Assembly (NCBI GenBank): GCA_949130495.1
Contig: OX422218.1
Coordinates: 37,255,651-37,319,650, forward strand
Origin: Sambucus nigra
Lineage: Eukaryota; Streptophyta; Magnoliopsida; Dipsacales; Adoxaceae
Direction: 5' to 3'
DNA: 64,000 bases
Shown here: piece after piece, positions 36,631 to 50,118 of the stretch
Numbering within the stretch: position 1 is the stretch's first letter
Layout: the number at the start of each line of letters is the position of its first letter
Position numbers and translations under genes: made by a program
The notes under the pieces: generated by a model
Told to the model about the DNA's origin: nothing
The model's input: only the letters and a program-made list of their open reading frames with translations
Database searches by the model: none

Positions 36631-36780
36631 TCATACGTGACCATCTTTTGGATCTTGAACGGTGACAGCGCCATAAGGAGTAGCCAACTCAATAATAAAA
36701 CGACCTAACCACATGGTTTTTAATTTTTAGGGAACGTGATGAGGACAATAACTGTATATTAATACTTTTTTGCCATCACC
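36631..36780 (-). pseudogene. Gypsy integrase C-terminal relic (R2)
   Basis: It is the counterpart of 28790-28935, with blocks GKKVLIY, LKTMWLGRFIIELATP and GAVTVQDPKDGHV on the minus strand. R2 preserves some positions better (TMW, PYGAV) and has its own stop. Confidence 0.6.
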
Positions 36781-37226
36781 ACACAAAAATATGGGGGTTG
36801 TCATTGCAACCTAGTCCCGGTCTTGGTTTGTGACTACCTGGTCATGACCTAAAGCTATGACCACAGTGGAAAAACACATGACTGCTTCCATGATCATAGC
36901 GTGTCGTGGCCTTAACTCCAATTGGTCCCGACCATGGATAGTGACCAGGTTGGATCACGACTTTAACTAGTAAGTTGTGCGTGACTATCATGGAGGAAAA
37001 ATTTGGACAAAATTCCCTCCAACTTTCATGACCAACCTTTTTGTTTACAAATCCTTAAACTATTCATCCATTTCACATAAACTCATTCTCTCTCTCTCTC
37101 TCAAATGGCAAAACCCTCTTCCTCTCTCTTTCTCTCTCTGGCTTCCTCTCTCTCACTCTCTTATGTAACATTTTTTCTCTTTACGTGTATTTGTGTATGT
37201 GTATTTGTGTGTGTATATGTATTGTT

Positions 37227-37230
<4 letters not shown>

Positions 37231-37308
<78 letters not shown>
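37231..37308. repeat. (AT)n(GT)n compound microsatellite
   Basis: About 27 AT units are followed by about 12 GT units. Long repetitive open frames here (YIYIYI, VCVCVC) are microsatellite translations. Confidence 0.95.
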
Positions 37309-37590
37309 ACCTGTGTGTGTACATATATATTGTGTATATTTGGGTGTATTAGTGTGTGTATACATATACACGTATATATTTTTATATGTGTATATATAAT
37401 ATTTGTATATATTGTGTGTGTGTATATGTGTATATATTTATTTGTGTTTATTTTAAACCTATTTTTTCCCCTAAACCCTAATATAGCGAGAAACTATCAT
37501 AATTATCAATTCAAATACAGTCCAAAACTCTATATTTAATTTGTCAATTGTTAAACACTAATTAAATGAGAAACTATCCAAATTAAACCC

Positions 37591-37995
37591 GTACTAAACT
37601 CTAAATTACCCGTTTGATCGTTTTCTATTACCCCTACTAGAAAGCTGGGATGATGCTATATAGAATATATTCCGAAAACATAATCCAAATGTAGCCAGGA
37701 CCTTTCTTACATTCTTAGGGAGGGAAAAAAAATTCCCCCATTATTGATAAAACTCCATAGAGATAGTATTGTCATCGACTGTGATGTCTCATGACATAGG
37801 TACATTAAATTAAATCTTTACATAAAGTTGAAGAAGACGGGAGTCCGAGTTCATGTGAGGGGCATTTGTATATAAATCATAGATACGTTTCCTCCCAGTT
37901 GGATACGTGCCAAAATTCACAGTTTTTTATAAACTAATTTTGAATGGAGGGAGATCAGACACATTAAACATGTTTTGAAGTCTTAATTTGTAAAG

Positions 37996-38029
<34 letters not shown>

Positions 38030-38734
38030 AGAGAGTTAAAACTTGATTAGTTAGTTATAATTTCATAGTATTATAACTCTTTAGTCTCTTAATAATTTTT
38101 ATTTTTCTAAACAATGTCAGGAAGGAATGGACGAAAAGTACCAAATGACGAGGTGATACCCCGATGAGTATCCTAATCTCATTCACACCAATGAGAATTT
38201 CATCACCAATTGCGGAGCGATTCTCAACTCCGCCATTGGTTTAGTCCACTAATCCATGTACGACTCCAAGTAGGAGTAGAGAACAAACCCCTTTGCTCCA
38301 ACGCCCCCACCAAGTGCTCCTGACACCTTTCAATAAAATATGAATAAGCCCATTGGGTTCCACTTCTATGGAATAACCCCACTAGTTGTAAAAATGTCCT
38401 CCGAAGATTTAAAGCATAGTTTTTGCTGCTTGGGAAAATAAATATGGGAGACTGGAGGGTAGAAAAATGGAACCGTATTGATGAAGCCATGAAAGATGAC
38501 ATCTATGACCAAGTCTAAGAGCATTTTTCATTTCTCAACCGTTGTAAGTAAACGGTTATTTTTGGATTGCTGAATAGTTGAGAATATAATGGAGAAACCT
38601 TCGATAGAGACATTTACCGAAGAGGACATTGCATTCCCACATTTTGGCTCTGAGAGATAGTGTGCCTCTGAATAATGAAATATCGGTTGAATAATTCGAA
38701 TTATTATTTGGAAAATGAAGCGAAGGACAGGAAG
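37591..38734. other. Spacer between R2 and unit B
   Basis: There is a (CT)n tract at 37998-38026. Plus-strand text near 38445-38540 reads GDWRVEKWNRIDEAMKDDIYDQV with flanking stops, faintly like the Transposase_24-type ORF of CACTA elements; the match is weak. It may be the left continuation of unit B, whose unit A counterpart lies outside the window. Confidence 0.35.
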
Positions 38735-39612
38735 TTGGTCCAAATTCCTCTAAACGTCCAAATCAAGTCAACTTGTATGTGCATTCCCGACGGGACAAAG
38801 AGAATGAATTCCCGTCACACTTGACTAGGTGTCTAGAATTAATAGATGTCATTTGCAGTGAGTTATGTTTAAGCCCTTATGATGACATAAAAAATGATGC
38901 AATGACCTGAACTTTGGAAAGAAGAAAATAGTGAGGATGAGAGTTGTCTGATCACATATCCCGAAAAAAATATTACAACACACTGCACCTACTAGAACTT
39001 ACTTGGGAGCCTTAACGAGTGAAATTTGGAAACTTGTGTCCATTTTTACTTGAGATTTTTAGCCCCTAATGCCTACTCAAGGATTCTCTTACCCTCCTTC
39101 TCAAGGTTTCCCTCTCCTACTTGTGCATGGCTCCCGTCAGAAATGCCATTATTGTCAACCACTGACGTGACTATGGTGAGCAGTTGCATTTCAATGACCT
39201 AAACAATTGTAGGATTATTGGAATGTGTACACTCATCTCCGTACTTATTGGAAATAAATAACATTTTATATATTTGGATAAGGGTATGTCTCACGTAATG
39301 GTTGATTAAAACACAACAGTTTCAAAGATGTACATGTGTACCTTGACTAGAGAGAAGGGAAAAAATTGAAGCATTATTTAATGGATTTTCAACAATACAC
39401 AGAGTAGAATGGGGAGACTACCAAAATAACAAATAATCATTTATAGGACGTTTAAGAATTTGATATATACGATTATAAGCATCATAAAAGTGACAAGATT
39501 TCGTGTATGTGAACCCGTTGTATGAACGAAAAATATGTATCTTTAGAAAACATAGAATTGCATTTGCTATAGTGGGGAACTTGTCAAGATCATAAGATAT
39601 GAAAATACCAAG

Positions 39613-40070
39613 GTGAAAAAACTATACCTTATTTTCCAAATAATTACCGTTACCCAATCGCGTAATGAAACCCCAACGAGTGGACATGGTGATTCACCAA
39701 CATATATTCCATTGACCGACCTAATTGATGATGCTTACGGAGTCCACCACCATCAAAACCACCAACCTATGGATACTGAAAATGTGTATTATGAGCAAGT
39801 AGGTGAACAATTTGATGCTAAGTTACTAGAGATCGTGAATAAATACAGTTGATAGTCGAAGAGACTATACCATTTTATAAAAGATTTCGATGAAGATCAC
39901 TCTGAATTATATGCAATGATTGGTTAGAATAATTTGAAGTGTCAATATAGTTTTCATAGAAACAACGTAACAGGAATTCCTACGTCAATTAAAGATATTC
40001 TCCCAAATTAGAACACATTACTAGACAATTATCCTAGAATGAAGTTGAGATTGAAGGGTGTGAGAGAAAT
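39613..40070 (+). pseudogene. CACTA transposase relic, unit B
   Basis: It is the partner of 1104-1560: same frame, same DLIDDAYGV motif, stop at 39850-39852 and further stops after it. In-frame stops are shared between copies, so it was already dead before the duplication. Confidence 0.55.
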
Positions 40071-40769
40071 CCATGACGAAATTTGGCACTCATATGGGTG
40101 AAGAGTCCACACTTAAAGCAATGATGACGTGGGCATGACGGTGTTTGTCTCTCATAAGGACACTGAACCAAGTTAGCTATATAACAATGGTAAGATGAGT
40201 TTGTAAACCTGAAGTGTAGAGATAGGTAGGGTCCGAACGATCCTATTAAAGCGAAGACATGATGCAGACGATCAATAATTTTTAACTCGTCATATTGGAA
40301 TGATCATCATATAAGGCATATAATTGATGTGTTGCATATAGAGAACAATTTTGCAATTAATCTGGGTGGATCTCACTCCAATGTCTAATGGTGGATAATC
40401 TTATTTGTGGGGTTTACAAATCCCTAGTATGTATATGATGCAAGATTACTGTGGTTAGCGAAATTTTTATTTGCAAAGGCCCAGGGACTTCCATTTTGTT
40501 TTTGGTGTTATTAGATAAAAATCTTCCATTTCCCATGCTTAATTTTCTAGAATATAATTATTATCTACAAAATGATTGAAGGCCGCTCCCCAAGTAGTGC
40601 TTCGGTCGAAGTTAAAGAGCATATTTTCTGTCATTGCTCAATTAGCTTAGGATTGCATATGTTTTTGGCATACTCCATCGAGGTCATCGATCACAGCAAT
40701 GACGCATAGCGCTAAAATCAAGAACAAATGTGGTGTGAATAATTTTTCATCCATTCTGGAAAGCTACAT

Positions 40770-41588
40770 ATGGAGTGCCAAGTGAGCTGGAATGAGCTGC
40801 CAAACTTCGTCACCAACCTCTTCCTTCCGAGGGGTTGGTGTAATTTCCTCAATGAGCCCCACGAAGCAGTGTGGGCAGCTGAGGTGCGAGAATTCTATGA
40901 ATCCCTTGTCCGTACCACAAATTTTGTTTTGGAGGCATATGTTGACGGCACACACGTTCCGTTATCCTTGGAGATTCTTACCCGAAAACTAGCAAAAAAG
41001 GATGTTTCGAGCCCAACCCAGTTCACCAATCCAAACAATCTCACCACCCTCGACAAAGCCGTTTGCATGTCATGCATAGCACCTGACGAGATTTGGGGCA
41101 CCAAAACACTTTTGGTGGGCTGGATGAGCGACAAGGCGGGCGTGACATTCCAAATCGTATGCGAAAATATCCACCAAACCTCAAATGATTTCTCTATGTG
41201 CCCCTGTCAGGTGACTCTCGTGTGTCATCTTTTTTACCCCACCACCCCGATCCACTTGGTTCATACCATCTACAAAGACATATTTTTTGCGTCCTTGGAC
41301 AAAAAGGAGACCGCCCCTCTCCCTTATTCACGACTCATCACATCCATTCTAGCCGACGCGGGCATTGCTCCTCCCACAAAGTTTCCTCGCACTCTGATTC
41401 CTCTTGGGCAAGGCATCCACACCAAAAGTGAGAGGCGATGGGAGATCATCCGAGCAGGGAGGGAGGATGAGGATGACGACGATGATGATGGTGACGAGAT
41501 GGAGGAGGAAGATGAGGATGACGACGATGATGATGGCGACGAGATGGAGGAGGAAGATGAGGATGAGGGTGATTCCAAGGACGAATAA
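40770..41588 (+). CDS. Putative plant transposon protein (Transposase_32-like) with acidic tail
   Basis: It is 272 residues from the ATG at 40770. Residues 1-215 are the family-like region: RGW..FLNEP near 22, EVREFYESL near 38, VDGTHVPLS near 59, HQTSNDFSM near 134, YSRLITSILADAGI near 198. The tail from about 232 is almost all Asp/Glu and contains two tandem copies of a 15-residue unit (45 bp each), where unit A has one. After the stop, homologous text continues in frame with scattered stops to about 41890 (RFDGFIKRYDED, then APPPNYFYDAYNP), so the ancestral protein was probably longer and this ORF is likely a remnant. Function, expression and host-gene status are unknown. Confidence 0.5.
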   Translation: MECQVSWNELPNFVTNLFLPRGWCNFLNEPHEAVWAAEVREFYESLVRTTNFVLEAYVDGTHVPLSLEILTRKLAKKDVSSPTQFTNPNNLTTLDKAVCMSCIAPDEIWGTKTLLVGWMSDKAGVTFQIVCENIHQTSNDFSMCPCQVTLVCHLFYPTTPIHLVHTIYKDIFFASLDKKETAPLPYSRLITSILADAGIAPPTKFPRTLIPLGQGIHTKSERRWEIIRAGREDEDDDDDDGDEMEEEDEDDDDDDGDEMEEEDEDEGDSKDE

Positions 41589-44500
41589 GATATGGACACC
41601 GACGTGGTGATGAGAGAGGTTGAAGAGGTGGAATATAAAGAGGACGGTAATTCAGATTTTAAGACACCGGGAGAAGATTTCGATAGATGCATCACAACGC
41701 TCGAATCACGATTCGATGGGTTCATAAAGCGATACGATGAAGACCAATGTGCATACCAGTGACACACAAGCATGATGCATCGTCTCCAGGCTGAAAAGTA
41801 TTGAACGATTATGGGTGCACCTCCCCCGAACTATTTCTATGATGCATACAACCCGAATGCTCCCGATCGTGCTCACCCTCCACCTCAATAGCTTGTTTAT
41901 CCAAGTTTTTTCATGTATTTTTCCTATTTCCTACTTCCACATGTTTGTAAGCTTGATATATATAATGGAAATTGTTTGGCCTATCAATGTCATGTCTTAT
42001 ATTTGCTTATTTATGTCTTCTATTTTTTACTTTGATCCATTTTGTTTGCTTTCACTGTTTAATGTAGCTCTTAGTCTTTTTTGCATCGGGCATTGTAAAA
42101 GTTTAAGTTAGGGGGGATACGCAAGCACTTAAAAATTTCACAAAGTTCTAAATGCCGAAAGAAAAAAAAAATAGAGAAATTCAAAAATTCCCAAAAAAAT
42201 TGAAAATTTTCCAAACATCCAAAAATATTTTTTCTTCAAAATAAATAAAAATTGGGATTTAATTTTTTAAAAATATGACTGAAGTTTAATATTAAGTCTC
42301 AGATTTCTAAATTCCAAATTGCACTAATCCGAAATTGGCCAAAGATTGAAATTGAGGAAAAAATGACGACTTAACGAATAAGTGTGGAGATTGGCCAACC
42401 CGATTAGAATTCGAGAGTATCAACTTTTCTGAGTTTTTAAATCAATCCGAGTTAAGGGTTAACTCAAAGTTCAATTCTACGTTTTATTAAGTATTTGAAG
42501 ATCTCAATACCCTTGTTTTGATCGGTTATAGGAAATGTGTGAGTTGTTGCCTCGAAAAGCATGATAAAAATGTCTCTAGATTAAATCAATCTCGAGATGC
42601 ATATGAAAATATGATTATTATTTTGGGTAAATGAAGTTAGACCATCGTTTGTTACCCAAAAAGATTAGCCATAAAAAGTTATGAAAAAGTATCCTTTCGC
42701 TAGGCATTTTGAGACGATTTTTTTTCCTTTCGTTTGGTAACCTAAGTAAACCATATAGCCCGCAATTGTGAAAAAGAAAAATTCAGAATTTCAGACCAAA
42801 CAGTGCAACGAAAATGGGTAAGAAAAAAATGGTATAATGCTCAACAAAAATAACAAAAAAATAAAAATATGTGAAAAATAAAAAAAATAGAAAAAGAAAA
42901 AAAAAATGAGCAAAATCCCGAAAAGTACTAATGGACATCATAAGAACATTTTCCAATTCTGAACTTTTCGATTATTCCCAATGTACCCAATACACCTTAT
43001 AACCTAAAAAAGTCCTAACCAAGTCCGAACTGTGAAATTAATTAACGCGTGGAGAGTGAAAACATGAAAATATAATAGAAGAGATTAACGGGTGTGTATA
43101 AGAGGTGAGTCACCCTTTTACCAATGACCGTAACTCGATGAAGAGATATTTTCACCCATAAATTTCCGTCTTTCAATTTTGTGTGCGTGAATTCATGTTC
43201 CAATGCATTCACTCTTTATATCATGCATTCAAGCGAAAGTGCTACATTCCGAGTGATTCATTTGTGAGAGTATCCCGTGAGAATTTGAATCAAAACAAAT
43301 TTTTGAAAAAGTAACATAATGATCAATAGGTGGAAATTTTTGGTTTATATTTCTGTCTTCACACAAAAAAAAAAATAGAGACTTATGAATATAAATATAT
43401 GGTGATTGTTTTTTGAAAAGTTTGAATTATACAATTGTTAGGTATTTTGAATTTTGTTTGAGGCAAAAACGAATTTTGTGAGTATATTAAGTGCAAATCC
43501 TCACAAGACACAACTCGTCCTACTAGGGTAACCTAGGGGTTTAAAGGCTTGTTTCATATGCTAAATTCAATCTCTTACCCGGGAAAGAGGTATTCTATCT
43601 TAATAAAATGATTTTCAAGAGTTGAGCCTTGGTGAGATTCTTTTACAATGTTCGGTACGTGCAAAGTTCTAAGTTAGGGGGTTTGATTTGGCATAAATTA
43701 TTTTGCATTTATCCCTTTAATTTAGAGTTTTTACCACCTCGAACGATGTAAATTGTGTTGATTTATCTCATATATGTGCTACTCACAATTCTTACATAGT
43801 GCCTCAAGTTTTGTGTATTTTTCATGCTTTTTACATTTATTCTATACAAGTGAAGAGAATATGAATTCATGACCGAGAAATCAGGAATGGAATGAAAGTC
43901 AGAGGTAAAAATAATCGCTTTACATCTTGAGTTCACACAAGGGACAAATATGGAAATTGAAGACCTCGCGTCTACAAGTACTTAAGAAGAAATAGTGTCC
44001 CAATCCGAGCCCCAGTCAGAAGTTGTTGAGCTCCAAAGATGAGAGAAAATCAAGAGAAAAGAGTGAAAGAAAGAATTACACAGCCGGACAGGACCGGGGT
44101 TGTTAAAAAATAAACCGATCCGGGAGGAAGGCAGACACTGCATAAAATTCATGATTGAATCGATCCGGATTTAGCCGAAAATGAACCGGTCGAATGCCTT
44201 GATGATCTCTACATATAATTAGAGAACAACCCGATCCGTTATAAATGGAAAATGAATCAATCCGGATGATACCAAACCGAACCAAAGACCCCCCTCCCCC
44301 CGGAACGGTTCAGATGAGATTTTTTTGGAATCTTGTTTTCCAAATTAAGTGTTTCATCTTGCTCAAACTCTTGTAATTTACTTAGGGTATTTAGTTTAAG
44401 TTAATTACAGATAAGACATTCGATTATTATTAATTTTAAAGGGCTCTAACATTCAAGAACCATAGGGTTTAAGTTTTGCTACACTAATTCAAGATTCAAG

Positions 44501-45723
44501 ATTTAATTCCAGATTCCTTTGTTCCAAGTATTTTTCAATTTCTTCTTTTTAATTACTTTCATAGTTTAGTTTAATTAGTCATTCAATTTTAGTTTGCCAT
44601 TTTTAATTCCGAATTTCATGTCAATTTTTCACATAGCTATGAATTTTTACAAACATAATTCTGAGATAGTATTTACTTTAATCATGTCCAGCTATATTTT
44701 TAAGGGTTTGGATGCATGAACCCAACCCGATGTAATTTACCTAGGTATAAAAAAGGGGTTGAATAGAAATTTGAATGAATCGTGTTGTGTAGTACACACA
44801 ACCAACGTAGGCTTTTTAACCTCTTTTGCCCTAGGTAACCGAGATATTTAATGATGCGATGCGCGTGTTAGCTATTTGGAACCTCTTTATTTTTACATTT
44901 GATTACGTATGATGCAGTCTAGTACAATCATATATGTAATTCTTAGGATTAATAAAGAATGGGTTAAATCAACTTTCTAATTCAAAAGCTTGTATTCCAT
45001 ACGGTAAATATACTAGTGTTCAGGGGATTATATCCTAACCTATCTGCCCCTTACTCATATTTACTTCACTGCAGTAGTTTATTTATGTGCACTTAGTTAG
45101 TTAGTACTTTAAATTTCTTTCACATTTAGTTGGTTGTCATGCAGTTTACAATTAATCCTTTTTTTTAGTTTCTTTTCTCGAATCAGTTAGCTTTAGTCTT
45201 CTATTCGTACGTCGTCAAGAATTTTTGTCCTAGTTCCCTGTGGAAACGATCCCTACTTATCGGATTATCATTTGAGAGACAAACTTGCACCTGAGCCTAA
45301 ATAGAACGCACACTAGATACAAATTTGTGGTCGCGTCAATCTATAAAAGGACTACTAAAATAAAAGATTGACTCTAACTAACTAACACAGAGTTAACTAT
45401 CACGTAATTCACCATGTCATTAAAAAGTGCATAAAATGCTACAATACAATATCTTAAAAGTAAAAGAAAATGTCGTGTAACAAAGATGGATTAAATCATA
45501 CAATAGTTTTGTCTAGGTATATGTCCATGAGTAACTCGATCTCATGTCACTAGTAGAAAAGATCGACATTCTCCACTAATATGATAAATAAATGCTTAGA
45601 AAAACATTGTGGATTAAGTGGTGTTATCTTCTATGGGGTCATATCTATATCGCTCATGAACTATAGCAATGATGCTTTATTTACCATATGCATCTCGTCA
45701 ATCTTGTAGCATTTATCCTATTG

Positions 45724-45925
45724 CACTACAAGGAAAATATCTTTTTATGATGCTCGAAAAATAATTTAAAGACATTTATTACAAAAATATCATTTAAAGG
45801 TTAATGTTATTATCAATATGACATTTCTAATATGAAATGTCATTTTACACATTTCTAATATGAAATGTCATTTATGACAATTTAAATATAAATGTCATAT
45901 CTGTTTATAGACCAAGAATTTCTAC
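45724..45925 (+). mobile_element. CACTA-type terminal motif and subterminal repeats, unit B
   Basis: CACTACAAGGAAAAT at 45724-45738 is followed by ATGACATTT/AAATGTCAT words; it is the counterpart of 7172-7370. One subterminal word group has been duplicated in B. Confidence 0.55.
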
Positions 45926-47184
45926 CATAAATCAATATAGATTACAATCATATTTTAACACAACACATGGATCATAATTCTCTAAAATTTCAGACCTTAA
46001 AACATAAGTTCAAATCTTTTAATTATGCGTAAAGCTTCCATTATTTAGAAATCCTAAGGCATGGATTCTATTATCCAATTCAAGAAAATATTCATCCAAA
46101 AACTTTTGGTTAAACCACCTGATTTCTAATTAGTCTGCTAATGCATGAGATTAAATCCTACCATTTAATCACCTATTGCATACTAAAACCCAGAAACTAT
46201 TGGGGGTTCACTACGATGAATCGAGAAATATATTGGACATGAAATTAAGCAAGAAAATTCTTGCATGGATATGGTGATTAATTTGTTCCTCTTAAATTCC
46301 TGGTCTCCTATCCTCTTTGGCCTTTCTTCCTTTCTCTTTTGAGGTATGTTTGCTAGGTCTAGTTTTGTTTTAAGTGTGTGGATTATTAATATTGCCCTTA
46401 AATTTATATTAATCCCAGTTCCCAAGTGAAGCCAAATCCCCATTTTTGGGCCCCCGAAATTTGCCTGAATTCATAATTTAACCAACCCTATAACATTCCC
46501 ACTCATGTACCTATACCTCGAAAGCATTTCTAAAAGTCTGAAATACCTAAATCTGCCAATAAATATTCCTGAAATGCATCCCAGTTATTTTTATTCAACA
46601 AGCATATTGCAATTGTGTGACACACCATATGTCTATTTATTCACTATACATGCAATTGTTTTCTACGAAAATTATTTAGCAAAGAAAGTCAATCTCACAT
46701 AATCATTAAATGAAAATAAATTAACTTATTCACAGCTAATTAGTTAAATTCATCGATTTAATTTAATTCATAGGAATTTAATTTTAGTTAAAAAATGATT
46801 TTCATGCATTCTAGAAAAATACGGGGCATTACGTGACATTGAGTTTTCTTGAAAGTGTATCATTTTCTCAAAACCTTTGCAGATAACTTGTTAACCATTT
46901 TACAAAGAACGTGAGTCAGTAGCGATCTTAAGACATGCTTATATTCTACTCTCATAAACTCCAAGTACCAGAACAAAACTAAGGAAAAAGAGATGTGAAA
47001 GTTAAAGAGTTTAGTTTCCCACAAAAAAAGATGATTTAAACACGGTTGGATGAAGAATAAGGTGATCAAAATATCTCACCTCCTAAGGTGTCTTTAAACC
47101 GGTAGTCAAGCTCCACTATCTTGCTCCCTAAAAGCTCCATAAAAATTCCCTTAAAACTCAATAGTTTCTTCTTCATTTCTTATC

Positions 47185-47189
47185 CATGA
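47185..47189. other. Unoccupied gypsy target site in unit B
   Basis: A single CATGA in TATCCATGAATCCC matches the left flank (8608-8617) joined to the right flank (19564-19580) of the gypsy element. Confidence 0.95.
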
Positions 47190-47566
47190 ATCCCTTAAAA
47201 TCTCTCCATAAAATGATATTTTGCCTAACATGTGATGTATACAAGGTTTATTGACTTAAAAGTGGAAGAATATATGTTTTGGGCATAGGGTGATGGATCT
47301 AAGCTGGTAGATGTTGGCGGAGTTCCATGGGGGCTCTAAGTGTTATAGGAGAGAGACATAATCTGATGCAAAATGGTTGGGGATTGTTCCTAACCCGTTA
47401 TCTCTTCTATATATGCTAAAAATCTTTAAAAACCCATCTGCAAAGGTACCCTAAAAGTCCCCCCATGAATTGATTTGCCCTATTAAGAACATGACAACTT
47501 AAATGATTCAAGGATCCAGATTTTGATTGCATTTTTCGAATCTTAAAATTATGATCGTTTTCATCT

Positions 47567-47734
47567 CGTTTGAACAAGACTAAGCCTCGTTCGAACGACA
47601 TCGTGTCCCAATCGAACAGTGTTATAACAAGAGTCTACTGGGGCAGGTACACGCGAACAAATATTTTTCGTCCTATGGACATTTGAAGAGTTGTTCAAAC
47701 GATATTTGAATCTCGTTCAAACGACTCAACATTT
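47567..47734. repeat. Cluster of decayed TTCGAA-type palindromes, unit B
   Basis: It is the counterpart of 19942-20107, with the intact core TCGTTCGAACGA near 47587-47598 and four degenerate relatives. Confidence 0.6.
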
Positions 47735-48736
47735 TGTCAAACAATCTCAAGCTTTTTTGCACAGTAGTTATAAGGACGTTTTAAATCCAATTAATTGCGA
47801 TGATGCCATGATATTACCAAATTTAACCTACTATCTATCTCACAAGGTCTAAAGCACGATTGGGTCATATCAAGTCAGCGAATTATATGGGTACGATCAA
47901 AACCACGATAGCGGGTTTACAATGCAGATATTTTCGACTGATAATCTCTCTAATTTGTCTTCGTATTTATTTTATCTTCGTCCAAAATTCATTCATGGAT
48001 TGTAAAAAAATATTGTATTTTTACACAAATTATTATTAGGACCAAATTAATATATTTGTCAACTTTAAAACATTATATAAGCAGGACCGACACTAAACAT
48101 CGCGGGAGGCGTACGTGTTCTTTGTCGTAAGATGAGTCGTGGCATATATTTATTTGTTATAAAAAGACAGATAATGAAGAAGAAATTTAATTTCAAAGTG
48201 CCCCATTTATGTATGAAAATTATTTATATTTTGAGATGAGTTTTTAGAGAGTGTTCAACATTCGACTGGGTCAAATTCTCCATTGGTAAGTTGTCCATTG
48301 ACCCAATTTTTATTGCAGAATATAATTGATTTCATATTTTAAATAAATAAAACACAAAAACTCATGATCATCAACAAAATTGTGTACTTGTATTTTATCA
48401 TCCTTATAGTCCATGAGAATAGGAGATAATGTTGGTATGTTATTTACTCTTCAATACTCATATGTACATTTATATTCGAAACATCAAAATAATGAATTAA
48501 GCCAAATTTGTCAAAAGCTTTGAACATTATTATTAAGATCACCTAAAGATAAGCACCAAACTCATTGATATGATTTCTTACATAAATTTACTTCTCTCTT
48601 AGTGATCCAGTCTTGCATTTTGTCACTCCACAAAGCATTAAATAAAATCAAAAGAAAATATGGACTTAAAGTGAATCTTAACTTTTATTCACCGACCCAT
48701 TGAAGAAAAAAAACAATGCTTAGAAGCAAATACATT

Positions 48737-49588
48737 TTAATTGAGTGTATTCATGTGATGAACAAATGCTTCAAGATGGGGCTTCTCAACACACAACGTC
48801 ATCAATCGAATACCTTTATTGGGCCAAGGCCGTGAGACCATAAGCAGAGTAGGTGCTATGGTGGTGTCGCCTTGTATGGGAAACACATAGTCCGGAGGGC
48901 CCTGTCCGTAATCAACTTGGTTTAAACCTAGATGCCCCCAGTCGGCTATAAACAATGAGGAGTAACCCACTGAGGGAGCCCACGGGTCCACTGTAAGCTC
49001 ACCCTTAACCCATTTTTGAAATTCACTTCATAGTTTACCCTTGGCATCTTGAATCATTTTTACCACATCAACAATTGATGAACTCGTTAGCATTTCGCTT
49101 GAGGCCGTTACGGTCATTGGGAAATGAGAGTTACCATAAAAGCCCTTAGGCAGTGGTGGGTCCACAAAACGTCGACAATTTGCAAAGAACACGATGTTTA
49201 ATTGTGTATTTCTCTCGAAATTAACTGCGCGTGCCCGGTTAGCCCATGCGCTGGCAGTTATAATATCGAAGGTCGAACATGTTTTATCAGTTAACTGAGA
49301 GAATTTTTTCTTGAAGTGGTCAATGTGATCTAGGGAGAATTCTATATTGGTTCGCTCCATCTGATAATCAGGGATGGGTGGCCGTTGAGTGGTGATCTGT
49401 GGCAGAGATTGTTGTCGCAACATCGGTTTTAAAAAGTCTCTATTCCACACTGGTGTGACACTGAGCTGGTTGAGTCCTCTAGCCATCTCACCAACAGCAT
49501 TTAGGAATTGTGCTGCCCCTGAACCATCACATATGCTATGGCAACATATGAGTCCCATGACAAATCCATCACATGTAAATTGTGTAAC
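48737..49588 (-). pseudogene. BAHD acyltransferase pseudogene copy B, exon 2
   Basis: It is 284 codons including the stop, in phase 0 with exon 1. It begins VTQFTCDGFVMG, has the HxxxD motif as HSICD near exon residue 19, and near the end the DFGWG-position motif as DYGQG. It ends MNTLN. It retains the 47 bp lost in copy A. Two lesions: the 3' splice site at the exon border reads AC instead of AG (plus-strand GT at 49589-49590, CT in copy A), and GGA has become TGA at 49028-49030. Together with exon 1 it would correspond to about 421 residues, near the usual 430-450 of the family. Unless a cryptic acceptor is used it cannot be spliced correctly. Confidence 0.9.
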
Positions 49589-50113
49589 GTGAAACACAAT
49601 TAACAAAAATTGATTTGTGACTTTTGACCTTATTTTCCCTATGCCTGATGATTATTAATTAAGTAACAACTGAGAAGGAGTAAATCTCGCCAAATAATTA
49701 CATTATAATTTAGCTTTTTAACATCACACGTGACAATATGTATACGCCATGGTATATATTTTCTTATATTTTTCTCTGAAGATTATTTTCACCCAGACTC
49801 TTTTGAATTAATTTTTTTTAACACTTTTTATGATGAACATTTTCTTTTGAAAAAGGGCTTTGTGAGAAAAATATATAATTCACGTAGTCTTGATAGAATT
49901 TACCTGATTTTTAATTAATATTTAAGTAGCGTGATGCAATGTTAAACTTCTAAAAAAATTACACGTCTTTATAAAATATTGGGATAATTCTGAATCCGTC
50001 CATCCGACGGTTCTCATCCTATAATGAACTAATGATACACATGTATGCCAAAAATGAATTACACCCCCGTATGATAAATGACATGGAACTAGTCCGGATA
50101 GCGAACACATGAC

Positions 50114-50118
50114 AAACT
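50114..50118. repeat. Target site duplication AAACT (left) of copia element
   Basis: It is repeated at 53407-53411. Unit A has the text once (AAACTTAATATTTC near 22444). Confidence 0.95.

Larger units (their letters stand above)
32595..37590. repeat. Block R, copy R2 (isolated)
   Basis: Homology with R1 and R3 starts inside the CACTA-like right end (CCTGTGGCAATGA) and continues to about 37590 against R1, with internal deletions (about 585 bp missing after 33660 where R1 has 24770-25340, and about 130 bp near 37555). R2 alone carries the LINE fragment. No BAHD or other unit A/B DNA precedes it. The stretch 33660-37100 has no gene: it holds AT-rich text shared with R1 and R3 and the empty sites used above. 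Confidence 0.88.

Noticed and set aside
37105..37539. 144-residue open frame with YIYIYI and VCVCVC stretches
   Set aside because: Beyond the first 30 codons it is microsatellite translation.
41324..41773. Serine-rich minus-strand frame of 149 residues
   Set aside because: It is the reverse reading of the Asp/Glu codon repeats of the ORF at 40770-41588.
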